Shown here one piece after another: positions 43,427-52,365 of a stretch of DNA of 64,000 bases. Source of the stretch: Pseudobutyrivibrio ruminis DSM 9787 (lineage in GTDB: Bacteria; Bacillota; Clostridia; Lachnospirales; Lachnospiraceae); the NCBI RefSeq assembly GCF_900218035.1, contig NZ_OBMR01000006.1, positions 223,554 through 287,553 of the forward strand, written 5' to 3'. The position numbers and the translations under genes are program-made. Numbering within the stretch: position 1 is the stretch's first letter; each line of letters begins with the position of its first letter. Under the pieces are notes generated by a model. That model saw nothing but the letters and a program-made list of their open reading frames with translations. It was not told the DNA's origin and made no database searches.

Positions 43427-45313
43427 TTAAACTCCGGTATTCAATATCAACCTATCATATATTTCGGAAAATACGGAAATACATTTAGATGCTAGGTTGT
43501 ATGCATTTTGGAACTTGATTAAGTCCAAAGCCTCTTCATCTTCATCAACACCAGAAACTGACATTCTCTGCTGAGAAATTGATGACTGGATGTTTGTAAA
43601 GTTTGTTGTAAAAATCTGGCACTCCTGCGTATCGATAGTTACGTCTGCATAAATACATCGAAGAAAGGCATCACCACCGCCTCCTCTGAAAATTGTCTGC
43701 TTACTTTGAAGCTTCTGAAGCTGTACAACAAGATCAGCTGCATCAACACCTGATGTGTAATTCTCCTTAACTGTGGTTGCAAATTTTCTTGCATCCTTAT
43801 CTGTTTCCTTAATGATAGATACATTACCCGCTGTCATCAGATAATATGTCTCATCAGAATTTGAAAATGTTTTACCTGTAGAAGATACAACGTTTCCATT
43901 TGCATCCAATACTTTATCCACCAATTCATCTCGCATCTGATGTTCAATAATAGAATCTATATCATCCTTTGCAATAAAGAATGCTGTCATGTCATTTCCA
44001 TCCAAATCAACACCGCTCTGCTCAATCTGATTGAATTTCTGACAGAAACTTCTAAGGAACAGATTCATCTGGTTTTGATAATAAGGAATACCCATGTAGT
44101 CCACATCATCTCCAACCTGAAGTGAACGACCTGTTAATGTAGCTGCTACATCGGCTGTAATAGCATCCTCAGTATCCAAATTAAAAGTAATTGAAACTAC
44201 ATTTCCTTTAGAATCTGTAGTAAAATCAAAGCTCTGATAGCTAAATAACATATTGTTTGTGCTTATCTGGCCCTTATTTGGCATGTTAAATTCATTTATA
44301 TCTGTAATGCTAAGGTTTGTTACAGTGATAGAGGTTGCAGTTGCAGACTGAACGTTTGCATGCAAGTTTTCATTATTATTTCCATCACGAACCTCAAACA
44401 TTGCCTTTAACTCACCGCCGCTTGAACTAGGTGTGGCATTGAATTTATTACCATCATCTTCCCAAACAATTTCATACAGACCATCAATATCAGACTGATT
44501 AAACATTTCATCAGGTTGTCTGGATACTACACTAAGTCTGTTGTATTCGTATGTATCTACAAGCTGCTGACCATTGATATATACCTGGTAATAGGTTGCA
44601 CCTGTATACATGTCTGGATCATTACTGTTTGTTACAGGAGTTTCTTTTACTGAAACATCAACAATCTTAGAAAGCTTGTCAATTAAAAGGGCTCTCTGGT
44701 CACGGAGTTCATTTGCATGTCCACCGCCCTGTTCGATTACATTAATCTGTTTTGTAAGGATAGCGACCTTTTCTGATACTGCATTAATATCATCCACTGC
44801 TGTCTTTATTTCATCGTTGATAGAGTTCTGCAAATCCTTAAGCTTTGTGGATAACTGATTAAAGTATTCTGTAAGCTGCTTCGCAGTAGAAATAAATTGC
44901 TTTCTAACTGTATCATCACCAGGGCTTCCCTGAAGAGAACTCATGGCATTAAACATTTTTGTATAGATAGTAGTAAAGCCTGAATCCTTGTTAGTCTCAT
45001 TGTAATAGTCCTGAATTTGATTCATGTAGTACTGTTTTTTCTCGTAAAATCCCAAGGCCGTACTATTATTCCAGTATTTCTCATCATAGTACGCATCACG
45101 GCTCTGAGTTACAGACTCAACCTCAACACCTGTACCAGTTGTACCATATGCCTGGTAAACTCGAAGCGCTGATGCTGCAACAGTGTTTACAACCTGCTTA
45201 CTATATCCATTAGTGTTTACATTAGAGATATTGTTTGCAGTTGTATTAATCTGAGCCTGAGCTGTGTTTAGTCCAGAAGATGCAATTGTCAATCCAAAGA
45301 ATGTTGATGACAT
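43427..45313 (-). CDS. flgK: Flagellar hook-associated protein 1, second paralogue
   Basis: 628 residues. The N-terminus FFGLTIASSGLNTAQAQINTTANNISNVNTNGYSKQVV and the C-terminus with SVSGVDEDEEALDLIKFQNAYNLASKCISVFSEIYDRLI are FlgK signatures. The opening FGLTIASSGL and the NSTALGFYEKKQYYMNQIQ region fit standard FlgK better than the upstream paralogue does. The middle contains Asp-rich loops. It is the first subunit between hook and filament. It is directly downstream of another FlgK-like gene (24-bp gap); the two share only the ends and the fold. Confidence 0.94.
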   Translation of the reverse strand: MSSTFFGLTIASSGLNTAQAQINTTANNISNVNTNGYSKQVVNTVAASALRVYQAYGTTGTGVEVESVTQSRDAYYDEKYWNNSTALGFYEKKQYYMNQIQDYYNETNKDSGFTTIYTKMFNAMSSLQGSPGDDTVRKQFISTAKQLTEYFNQLSTKLKDLQNSINDEIKTAVDDINAVSEKVAILTKQINVIEQGGGHANELRDQRALLIDKLSKIVDVSVKETPVTNSNDPDMYTGATYYQVYINGQQLVDTYEYNRLSVVSRQPDEMFNQSDIDGLYEIVWEDDGNKFNATPSSSGGELKAMFEVRDGNNNENLHANVQSATATSITVTNLSITDINEFNMPNKGQISTNNMLFSYQSFDFTTDSKGNVVSITFNLDTEDAITADVAATLTGRSLQVGDDVDYMGIPYYQNQMNLFLRSFCQKFNQIEQSGVDLDGNDMTAFFIAKDDIDSIIEHQMRDELVDKVLDANGNVVSSTGKTFSNSDETYYLMTAGNVSIIKETDKDARKFATTVKENYTSGVDAADLVVQLQKLQSKQTIFRGGGGDAFLRCIYADVTIDTQECQIFTTNFTNIQSSISQQRMSVSGVDEDEEALDLIKFQNAYNLASKCISVFSEIYDRLILNTGV

Positions 45314-45336
45314 AAGCTATTCCTTTCCTGCTACAA

Positions 45337-47154
45337 TTACAATGTTGTAAGCAGATGTTCTATCATTTCATTTACTACATTTATATATCGGCTAGCTGCG
45401 TTATAAGCTGACTGATATTTAATCATTATTGTTAGTTCTTCATCTGAAGATACGCCGATAACACCCTGTCGGCTAAATTCGATTTCTTCTTTTGTACCTT
45501 CCAATGATTTTTCGGTAGTAGAGTATACGCTACCTGTATTTGCGATTTCACCAATCCATTTCACATAGAATCCGTTGTATCCACATGGAGTTGTATCGCT
45601 AGGATTTAAGTTGAAATCTGTCCTATTCCAAATAGCACTAAGATTCTGACCAAGCTTCATATCTACCTGTGTCTGATCCTTATATACCTTATTTGGAATG
45701 TATGATTCCTGCTTAATCAAATCTTCGTTAACTGTCAAAGATTTAAGAGTATAACATTTTGCTGTGTCGGTTAAATCTTCCTCATTGTAAAGGTAAACCT
45801 GCTTAGTCTGAGCTACATTGTTCTCGTCAGTGTATGTAACTGTCGCTACTGTATATCTAGAGCAACCGTTTCTAACAAAAAGCTCACGTGGTGGAAGCTC
45901 TCCATCAGAACCAACTGAACAGTTTGCTTCATCTAGAACTCTTACATTTTTCCATTCATCTGCAGTAGGGTTTACGTTAACCTGGTTACCATTTTCATCT
46001 ACATATGAGTAAGAAACATTTGAAACATTTCCAAGTGCTGATGACATCGATGTAAGTGGGCTATATAAATCATTGATTTCTGTAACCAATCTATGAATTA
46101 ATGTATCAAGCTCTGCTTCTGAATTCATCATGATAGAATTTGAGATCCCATCTTCATAATCAGCGGATGATATTTGATTTCCCTCGGAATCACAATAGCC
46201 AAGGAAATTGCTCCAACTATCTCCTCTTGCAAGAAGAAGCGCTTTAATTTCGCCCTTATCTGTATCTCTTTCTGCACTAATATTCCCTAAGTTAAAAATA
46301 GGATAATATGTGTTAAGAGACTCATCTTCCTTACTAACAATATCTGAAAGCTGAGGCCAATATGGTGTAACAAATCCCGTCTTTTTATCTCTTAAAATTC
46401 CAACCTCATAGAAATTGTTTTCATCGATAAACTCAACGCCCTCAATATCCACATGAACTATACCGTTGTAATCTTCTCTATAGCTCATTTTTGTTAAGCC
46501 GGAAAGCTTATCCAAAAGCAAATCTCTGGTATCACGAAGGTCCATGGCCTTTTCAACACCAGCTGCTTCAATTGCCTGTATTCTTTTATTTAAATCGACT
46601 ATCTTTTCTCCTATATCATTGATTGTATTTAAATCTTCTGTAATCTTTGAGTTAATGATAGTCTGATAATCTTCAAATCCATCCTCTACAGCCTGAGCTC
46701 TAGACAAAAAAAGACTAGCCTTCTGCAATACAAGATTCTGATAAACTGTATCAGAAGGATCCTTGGCGAACTCCTCAAATGCCTCTTCAAAATCGGCAAT
46801 TGCTTGCTTGAAAGCCTCGCCATGGGTCTCCTGAAGCTGTGTCTGAACCTCCTGCACTGCTTCTGAACTAGCGCTATAAAAAGAATATCGTCCATTCTCT
46901 GAGCGATAAGCTTTATCTAAAAAGATATCGCGAGCGTGGACGATTGTTCCTACCTGCACACCAAGGCCAGCGTACTGTGTGCTGACCGATGCATTTCCTA
47001 TTTTTCTGTAATCTCTGTCTTCGTAAACAACCTGCTCACGTACATACCCTTCAGTATTTACGTTAGAAAGGTTGTTTGCAGTTGTATTTAATCCATGTGA
47101 TGCTGACTGTAGGCCTGATGCCCCAACATATAAGCTTCCAAAACTATTAGCCAT
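45337..47154 (-). CDS. flgK: Flagellar hook-associated protein 1, first paralogue
   Basis: 605 residues. N-terminus MANSFGSLYVGASGLQSASHGLNTTANNLSNVNTEGYVREQVVYED and C-terminus FSRQGVIGVSSDEELTIMIKYQSAYNAASRYINVVNEMIEHLL identify FlgK; the helical YRSENGRYSFYSASSEAVQEVQTQL part follows the N-terminal motif. The start is unusual in lacking the FxxL of many FlgK. It lies between flgN and the second flgK. The two paralogues may form a composite junction or substitute for each other; which is essential is not known. Confidence 0.92.
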   Translation of the reverse strand: MANSFGSLYVGASGLQSASHGLNTTANNLSNVNTEGYVREQVVYEDRDYRKIGNASVSTQYAGLGVQVGTIVHARDIFLDKAYRSENGRYSFYSASSEAVQEVQTQLQETHGEAFKQAIADFEEAFEEFAKDPSDTVYQNLVLQKASLFLSRAQAVEDGFEDYQTIINSKITEDLNTINDIGEKIVDLNKRIQAIEAAGVEKAMDLRDTRDLLLDKLSGLTKMSYREDYNGIVHVDIEGVEFIDENNFYEVGILRDKKTGFVTPYWPQLSDIVSKEDESLNTYYPIFNLGNISAERDTDKGEIKALLLARGDSWSNFLGYCDSEGNQISSADYEDGISNSIMMNSEAELDTLIHRLVTEINDLYSPLTSMSSALGNVSNVSYSYVDENGNQVNVNPTADEWKNVRVLDEANCSVGSDGELPPRELFVRNGCSRYTVATVTYTDENNVAQTKQVYLYNEEDLTDTAKCYTLKSLTVNEDLIKQESYIPNKVYKDQTQVDMKLGQNLSAIWNRTDFNLNPSDTTPCGYNGFYVKWIGEIANTGSVYSTTEKSLEGTKEEIEFSRQGVIGVSSDEELTIMIKYQSAYNAASRYINVVNEMIEHLLTTL

Positions 47155-47200
47155 AGTCTATCCTCCAAAGTCTTACTAAAACTTTAAGGACATCCTTTTC

Positions 47201-47713
47201 CTACTGTTTAGCATCAAATCGTATATTACCTAATATTTCGCCTGTAGTTGTAGCATCTTTTCCGTAATTTGCTGTCTGTGGTGCCTGCTTCACACTCTTA
47301 ATAAGAGTAATATCAAACTCCACCATTTCAATTGCCTGCTTTAACAAGTTCTGAGTCTGAAAATTCAGCACCTGAACTTCATCTGCAGCCTTTACCAATT
47401 GATCTCGTGCTACAGTAAGCCTTTCCTGCTCTACAGGTTGGTTAGCCAGATTATTTATCATCCATGAAACAGTAACCTGCTCACCATCATGCCCCATTAC
47501 CGAAGCAATACTCTTCAACAAATGGGCGCGTTTATCCTCCAGTTTAAGCAGGGAGTCTGCGATGGCCTGCTCCTGAATGGTAATAGCTTCAAGTACGTCA
47601 AGCTTCTTATGGATAATAGAATCCTTCTTTTCTCCATTAAGATTAATTAACTTTTCATATTTCGACCTTTCACCATCCATAGTTAGGATCAATTCATCCA
47701 GTAAACTAGCCAC
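47201..47713 (-). CDS. flgN: FlgN-like export chaperone
   Basis: 170 residues. The protein is all-helical with long heptad stretches (LDELILTMDGERSKYEKLINLNGEKKDSII, LDVLEAITIQEQAIADSLLKLEDKRAHLL, LVKAADEVQVLNFQTQNLLKQAIEMV), the profile of FlgN/YvyG that binds FlgK and FlgL for export. Gene order flgM-flgN-flgK-flgL is standard in Firmicutes. It starts 17 bp after flgM and its GGA-rich ribosome site is weak (AGGGAAAAGCG). Confidence 0.9.
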   Translation of the reverse strand: MASLLDELILTMDGERSKYEKLINLNGEKKDSIIHKKLDVLEAITIQEQAIADSLLKLEDKRAHLLKSIASVMGHDGEQVTVSWMINNLANQPVEQERLTVARDQLVKAADEVQVLNFQTQNLLKQAIEMVEFDITLIKSVKQAPQTANYGKDATTTGEILGNIRFDAKQ

Positions 47714-47730
47714 GCTTTTCCCTCACAAAA

Positions 47731-48012
47731 CTAAAGAATAGAACCAAACTGAGACATAAGCTTATCAGCAAAGTCCTCTGTGCTAACTTCATAAGTGCCG
47801 GCCTTAATTCTAGCCTTAATATCAGCTACAAGATCCTCTCTGATATCTGAAGCCTCAGATACTGCTGCCTTTGCAACATTATAATCACGACCAGTAGATG
47901 AAATCTGAACCTCATCGCGACCCATGCTGCTTTGCTTTGCAGCCTGTGATGTGTTTTTAGTGTTTGATGTCTGATAGAGCTGAGCTACCTGGTTGTAAGC
48001 CTCTATACGCAT
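47731..48012 (-). CDS. flgM: Anti-sigma-28 factor FlgM
   Basis: 93 residues. MRIEAYNQVAQLYQTSNTKNTSQAAKQSSMGRDEVQISSTGRDYNVAKAAVSEASDIREDLVADIKARIKAGTYEVSTEDFADKLM matches FlgM throughout, with the C-terminal half binding SigD. It holds back late genes until the hook-basal body is complete and FlgM is exported. It is first in the operon flgM-flgN-flgK-flgK-flgL-fliW-csrA, under a near-perfect sigma-28 promoter, so it also inhibits its own transcription. Confidence 0.95.
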   Translation of the reverse strand: MRIEAYNQVAQLYQTSNTKNTSQAAKQSSMGRDEVQISSTGRDYNVAKAAVSEASDIREDLVADIKARIKAGTYEVSTEDFADKLMSQFGSIL

Positions 48013-48092
48013 ATCGCCACACTCCTTTCCTCCCTGTGTTTACGTCGTTTTATGTCACATTAAATCTAGATACACTTTTCTTTACAATTCAT

Positions 48093-48119
48093 TTATCGGT
48101 GCTCCCAATCAAAACTTTA
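48093..48119 (-). promoter_or_regulatory. Sigma-28 promoter of flgM operon
   Basis: TAAA (minus strand, 48116-48119), 15-base spacer, ACCGATAA (48093-48100). It matches the SigD consensus at seven of eight positions of the -10 element and lies about 80 bases upstream of the flgM start. Confidence 0.9.
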
Positions 48120-48190
48120 GAGCATTTTTAAATTTTTTTCAAATTTTTCTGAAAAAATCGCACTTGGCCCGCCGCCCCCTCTAGTTGGCT

Positions 48191-48832
48191 GGGCCCTCAT
48201 CCCTCCCTATGGGACACTTTATATATGCCACGCCCACTAATACGTCAGGAATCTACCTACTTATTTACTTGCATCGTCTGCGGATTATGTTTTTCTAAGC
48301 ATCACGTGTCGCATTTTTTATGGTGCGTGTTCTTTAAATTCTTTGCACTTCTAACGCCGCTGTTGGTAGAGTGGGCAGACACACACTATTTATAAGTATT
48401 AATCTCCACAGCAAGCTTAGGAATAATTGCCGCGACATTTGAAGTGAGCCTAGAAAATTAGAAAGGGGTATTTTGCGATGAATAGGCGTGAGGCGCCACG
48501 GACGGCGCCGAGAGCCCGACAACGAAACGGACTGAGTTAAAGGGCAGCGCCTAAGCATCCAAAATCCCCTTTCATAATTTTCTTGGCAAACGGAGTATGA
48601 GCGCAATTATCCTAAGCCTTGTGTGGAGACTAATACGTAGACTTCAAGTGTCTGCCCTCTACCCACAGTGGCTTCGAAGTGCAAAACCAATTAAAGGACA
48701 CGCACTTAATGCACCCTTGTGATGCTAAGAAAAACTATAATCCTTGCGCTGTCATCGTAAATAAGTAGGTAGATCCCCTCCTATCAGTGGGCGTGGCATT
48801 ACAATCTACTTCATAGGGAGGGATGAGGGCCC
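48191..48832. ncRNA. Giant nested hairpin, likely large structured RNA
   Basis: About 640 bases fold into one long nested hairpin. Arms from outside inward: 48191-48211 with 48812-48832 (21 bp, GGGCCCTCATCCCTCCCTAT with its complement, perfect), 48225-48238 with 48786-48799 (14 bp, ATGCCACGCCCACT), 48251-48268 with 48757-48774 (18 bp, ATCTACCTACTTATTTAC), 48282-48305 with 48719-48743 (one bulge), 48323-48337 with 48691-48705 (15 bp, one wobble), 48342-48351 with 48676-48685, then about 48365-48382 with 48649-48663, 48397-48429 with 48603-48634, and 48452-48478 with 48555-48582. The tip (48482-48553) has GGCGCC/GGCGCC and TAGGCG/GCGCCTA stems. The partners are separated by matched internal loops. 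No open frame of note. The strand is undecided. Confidence 0.8.
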
Positions 48833-48882
48833 CACAGTTACCCAGGCGGGGCGGAGGGCGGAGGGATTTGGGCAAAATAAGT

Positions 48883-48909
48883 GCCCCAGGGGTGAGAGGT
48901 CCCTGGGGC
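48883..48909 (-). terminator. Intrinsic terminator-like stem after the ABC permease gene
   Basis: GCCCCAGG pairs with CCCTGGGGC, with a poor T-run on the minus strand (ACTTATTTTG). It lies 44 bp from the permease stop codon. Confidence 0.65.
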
Positions 48910-48952
48910 TGTTAGAGAATTGTATCGGATAGAGAATTAAGATGTAAGCAAT

Positions 48953-50920
48953 TTAATAGTAGTCATAACCCATACGCTGGTTATACTCGCCGTATGTGAG
49001 GATTTCCTCATCATCGGTGTAGAAGCCTTCTTCTTTTAGGGCCTGCAATGTGTTTGTGCAGTCTCGTGAGAGCTGTACGTATATGCTTTGCTCATATCTG
49101 ACATATGAGTTTGCGTATTCGTAGCCCCAGAAGAAGTCTGTATCTGAGAAGTATGGAGTTTTCTTATTCTGAATTGTGAAGCTGAAGTCGTTGTATAGTT
49201 TGTCTTCGTTATTGTAGTAGTCAGTGCCAAAGCTTGTAGTGAATACTTTGCCATCATCTACGTCCTTCAATAATGCTTCGTAAACTCTTTCGAATTTCTC
49301 CTTCTTCTCACGGTCTGTAAGATAATCAAAATCTACGTATGTAGAGTAATAATCTTCAAGGCTTTCATCATAGAGGTAGCCACTGAAGCTCATCTCTGTG
49401 ATTGTGCAATCATTGTAAATATTTCCGATGATATGCTCTTTAATCTGGATTGGTGAATTTACAAAATCAAGGATTGGTTCTGTAGCTGCAACATACTGTG
49501 CGCTAACCTCTTCTGATTCTGTGTCTACAACTGAGTAGTCACGAATGATTGTCTTGCCATTCTTGAGCTTGTATTTGATTGTAAATGAGTTGCCAGGTAC
49601 ATCTGAGTAAAGCACGTTTACATCACGAAGCTCCTTTTTGTCCTCAAGGAAGTTCTTGTGAAGCTCAATCATTGTGCCTATTTCGTCTTCATCAGTAAAT
49701 ACCATTGTGTAATCACAGCTGAAGCCAACCCACTCTACATCATTGGCATTTGGCACCTTGTTCTCCACGTTGAATGCATCAAATCTGAGGCAAAGGAGAA
49801 CCACCAATGCTGCTGCGGAGTAGCCTGCGCAATAGAAAAACTTCTTTGCAGAGAATACTCGTACAGTCTTTTCTATCATCATCTGTGTCGCGTAGAAAAG
49901 TATGCATCCAATTATAATGGCCGCTACAATAGCGATAGCAAACTTTGCGCTGTATGTAAGTGTTTTTGCCGCATTAATCATTTCTGCAACAAATCCACCT
50001 GCAACCATTGAAATGAAGAATGACATTCCAACAGTAAATACTGGCTTGAGAAATGGTACGGCAATGAAATCGTGTACTGTTTCAAGCTTCTTGTATTTGT
50101 AAAGCATGTAAGCGATGAATGTAATCACTACTGCTGCTACTGCGTAAATAGCAAGATATTTGGCTCCAGTCAATTCATATGAGAAGCCTATAAGTTTGCC
50201 ATAATCGTCTGTGTCAACAACAGCATTTATTCCGCAATTTGCACTAATGAAGAATGCTGGTGTCAACATTGTTGTATTTAAATCAGACATTGATGATGAC
50301 ATACCAAACATCAGGAATGAGGCTGTAATCCTAAATGCAACTTCCATCAGTGTGTATAAATAACAGAAGATGAAGTAGAATACTACGCTTGTAATAATCT
50401 GGCCTGATGTCATCATTGAGAAAACTGCTATTGAGATGAACAGCTCTGTTGCAACTGCAACTATCAATGTCCAATACCAGATAGCATCTATGGCTTGCGC
50501 CTTTTCAACAAAGGCAACGATTGTCATGACAATACTGTTTAACACAAGTGGCACAAGGCTCACAAGTGAAGCGGTTGTAAATCCTGTGAAGAACAAGCTC
50601 TTTCTGCTAACAGGAAATGCGTGCATCATGTAGTTGTCGCGCTTGTTAAATAAGAACCAGAATGTAATTCCAGTGGCTACAATGGCTACTGTAAGTGCCA
50701 GGCCTGCCTTTGGCACATACTGCATATGCTGATAAAGCATAATAGCACGTGTATATCCTGATTCTACATACCATGAATTATCAAAATCAGCCATGGTAAG
50801 CACAAATGATATAGGAAGCATGAGTAATAAGGCGATGAAGTATAACAGTCCCACTATCCAAGTCCTACTAAGATTTTTCTTAAACAAAGCCATGTTAAAA
50901 AATGATGTCTTTGACTGCAT
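48953..50920 (-). CDS. ABC transporter permease, GntR-controlled
   Basis: 655 residues from MQSKTSFFNMALFKKNLSRTW; GGGAGGTGAGAAC precedes this ATG, and it overlaps the end of the ATPase gene by 26 bases. About eleven hydrophobic helices are visible: the first (WIVGLLYFIALLLMLPISFVL) is followed by a long extracellular loop and helices near 66-90, 108-135 and 150-380. A large extracellular C-terminal domain, rich in Tyr and Asp, follows after about 390. This build is that of the membrane part of YtrA/YtrB-type peptide- or drug-export transporters. The cargo is not recognisable. Confidence 0.85.
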   Translation of the reverse strand: MQSKTSFFNMALFKKNLSRTWIVGLLYFIALLLMLPISFVLTMADFDNSWYVESGYTRAIMLYQHMQYVPKAGLALTVAIVATGITFWFLFNKRDNYMMHAFPVSRKSLFFTGFTTASLVSLVPLVLNSIVMTIVAFVEKAQAIDAIWYWTLIVAVATELFISIAVFSMMTSGQIITSVVFYFIFCYLYTLMEVAFRITASFLMFGMSSSMSDLNTTMLTPAFFISANCGINAVVDTDDYGKLIGFSYELTGAKYLAIYAVAAVVITFIAYMLYKYKKLETVHDFIAVPFLKPVFTVGMSFFISMVAGGFVAEMINAAKTLTYSAKFAIAIVAAIIIGCILFYATQMMIEKTVRVFSAKKFFYCAGYSAAALVVLLCLRFDAFNVENKVPNANDVEWVGFSCDYTMVFTDEDEIGTMIELHKNFLEDKKELRDVNVLYSDVPGNSFTIKYKLKNGKTIIRDYSVVDTESEEVSAQYVAATEPILDFVNSPIQIKEHIIGNIYNDCTITEMSFSGYLYDESLEDYYSTYVDFDYLTDREKKEKFERVYEALLKDVDDGKVFTTSFGTDYYNNEDKLYNDFSFTIQNKKTPYFSDTDFFWGYEYANSYVRYEQSIYVQLSRDCTNTLQALKEEGFYTDDEEILTYGEYNQRMGYDYY

Positions 50921-51794
50921 AGTTCTCACCTCCCAACTCATAAATAAAGATTTCTTCCAATGTAAGTGGAAGCACATCCATCAAAAGTGGATTGAGTGCA
51001 CCGATTGCACGCTCGGCAGCTCTAGGCTCGCCCTTAACAATAAGTGTGTGTACTCGTCCATTTGTAATCTTCTTAAGCACTTCTATTTCTGGTGGGAGGG
51101 CAGGCATATCACCGTCAAATGCGATTTGAATCTTTGTGATAGATGTCTGCAACTCATCAAGTGAACGCTCGATGAGAATCTTTCCATTATTCATGATTCC
51201 CACATGGTCACATACATCCTCCAACTCACGAAGGTTGTGTGAGCTGACCAAAACTGTAAGGCCGTTCTCAGAAACATCAGACATGATAAGGCTCCAAATC
51301 TGACGTCTCATAACTGGATCAAGACCGTCAACAGGCTCATCCAATATCATAAGCTCTGGACGTGCTGCAATGGAAAGCATGAATGCAACCTGCTTTTGCA
51401 TACCCTTTGAAAGTGTACGAACCATTTTCTTTGGGTTGATAGCTGGGAAGCAATCCATGATTTTCTTGAATAGTACTTCGTCAAACTTTGGATACATGTC
51501 CTTGTAAAATTTCATCATATCCATGGTGTTGGCCTGAGTGAAATAGAAAATATCATCTGGAATTACAGTGAAAATCTTTTTCAACTCAGTGTTTTCATAT
51601 ACTGGCTTGCCATCGATTGTGATTTCACCAGCATCCTGTTTATATACACCACAAAGATGGCGAATAATTGTTGATTTACCAGCTCCGTTTGGACCTACAA
51701 GACCGTAGATGGCGCCGCGCTCAACATGCATGTTTAACCCGTCGAGGGCTGCAAAATCGCCAAACTTTTTAGTAACGTTATTTACCTGTATCAT
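50895..51794 (-). CDS. ABC transporter ATP-binding protein
   Basis: 299 residues from MIQVNNVTKKFGDFAALDGL; GGGAGGGAC precedes the ATG, which lies inside the end of the GntR gene. Walker A GLVGPNGAGKSTIIRHL near 31, signature LSKGMQKQVAFMLSIAARPELMILDEPVDGLDP near 131 and the H-loop SSHNLRELEDVCDHVG near 185 are intact. The C-terminal 70 residues form an accessory domain. The order GntR, ATPase, permease and the short overlaps show translational coupling. It belongs to the YtrB/BcrA-like family of export ATPases. Confidence 0.94.
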   Translation of the reverse strand: MIQVNNVTKKFGDFAALDGLNMHVERGAIYGLVGPNGAGKSTIIRHLCGVYKQDAGEITIDGKPVYENTELKKIFTVIPDDIFYFTQANTMDMMKFYKDMYPKFDEVLFKKIMDCFPAINPKKMVRTLSKGMQKQVAFMLSIAARPELMILDEPVDGLDPVMRRQIWSLIMSDVSENGLTVLVSSHNLRELEDVCDHVGIMNNGKILIERSLDELQTSITKIQIAFDGDMPALPPEIEVLKKITNGRVHTLIVKGEPRAAERAIGALNPLLMDVLPLTLEEIFIYELGGENYAVKDIIF

Positions 51795-52164
51795 GTTCAG
51801 TCCCTCCCTTCGCAAGCTCTTCAATACGTTTGATAAGGATGTCCTTATCCTCGCACAGATACAGAAGTTCTTTTACAATCTCATCGAATTCTTTCATCAA
51901 TTCTTCATTCCTCCCTGATGCAACGTCAGCTCGCTGTGCAGCGAAGCTTCCCTTGCCCGCAATCGTGTAGATGTAACCTTCTTGCTCTAGCTCTCGATAC
52001 GCCTTCTGAATAGTATTTGGATTTATTGACAGGTTGGTAGCTAGCTCCCTTACACTAGGCAACTTTTCATCCTGCTTTACCGCACCAGATACTACTAGGC
52101 GCCGAAGCCCGTCCTTTATCTGCTCATATATAGGCTTCGAATCTCGGTAGTTTAACTGAATCAT
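51778..52164 (-). CDS. GntR-family regulator, YtrA type
   Basis: 128 residues, the short YtrA-type without a large effector domain. The winged helix-turn-helix spans residues 12-75: YEQIKDGLRRLVVSGAVKQDEKLPSVRELATNLSINPNTIQKAYRELEQEGYIYTIAGKGSF. The C-terminal 50 residues form a helical dimerisation region. Such regulators repress the operon they head, typically in response to cell-envelope stress or antibiotics. A palindromic site and a sigma-A promoter lie just upstream (see those entries). The stop overlaps the ATPase start by 17 bases. Confidence 0.95.
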   Translation of the reverse strand: MIQLNYRDSKPIYEQIKDGLRRLVVSGAVKQDEKLPSVRELATNLSINPNTIQKAYRELEQEGYIYTIAGKGSFAAQRADVASGRNEELMKEFDEIVKELLYLCEDKDILIKRIEELAKGGTEHDTGK

Positions 52165-52200
52165 CTAATACCTCCCCTACTAGGTATGTGTGTATGACAC

Positions 52201-52221
52201 TGTATTACGTGTTCTAATACA
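52201..52221 (-). promoter_or_regulatory. Candidate YtrA operator
   Basis: TGTATTA-N7-TAATACA is a perfect 7-bp inverted repeat, just downstream of the -10 box and 37 bases before the regulator start. The position suits repression by roadblock or exclusion of polymerase. Confidence 0.75.
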
Positions 52222-52250
52222 CTTATAGCACGATTGGATTTTTTCGTCAA
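52222..52250 (-). promoter_or_regulatory. Sigma-A promoter of the GntR-ABC operon
   Basis: Minus-strand TTGACG (52245-52250), 17-base spacer, TATAAG (52222-52227). The spacing is ideal and the -10 abuts the operator. Confidence 0.8.
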
Positions 52251-52272
52251 GGGTTAAGTAAAAAATTGTAAT

Positions 52273-52307
52273 AAAAAAAGAGCCTATCTAACTAAGTAGA
52301 TAGACTC
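52273..52307 (-). terminator. Intrinsic terminator of the zinc-ribbon membrane protein gene
   Basis: GAGTCTATCTA and TTAGATAGGCTC pair on the minus strand and are followed by TTTTTTTA. It separates the gene from the GntR operon promoter. Confidence 0.85.
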
Positions 52308-52365
52308 TTTCGTTAATACGTTTTACTGAATAATTTTTCACTGAATTTCTATTCACTAAAATATT

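Noticed and set aside
48334..48606. A 90-codon open frame in the giant hairpin
   Set aside because: It lies completely within nested stems; the composition (Arg, Ser, Leu) is that of a shadow frame.
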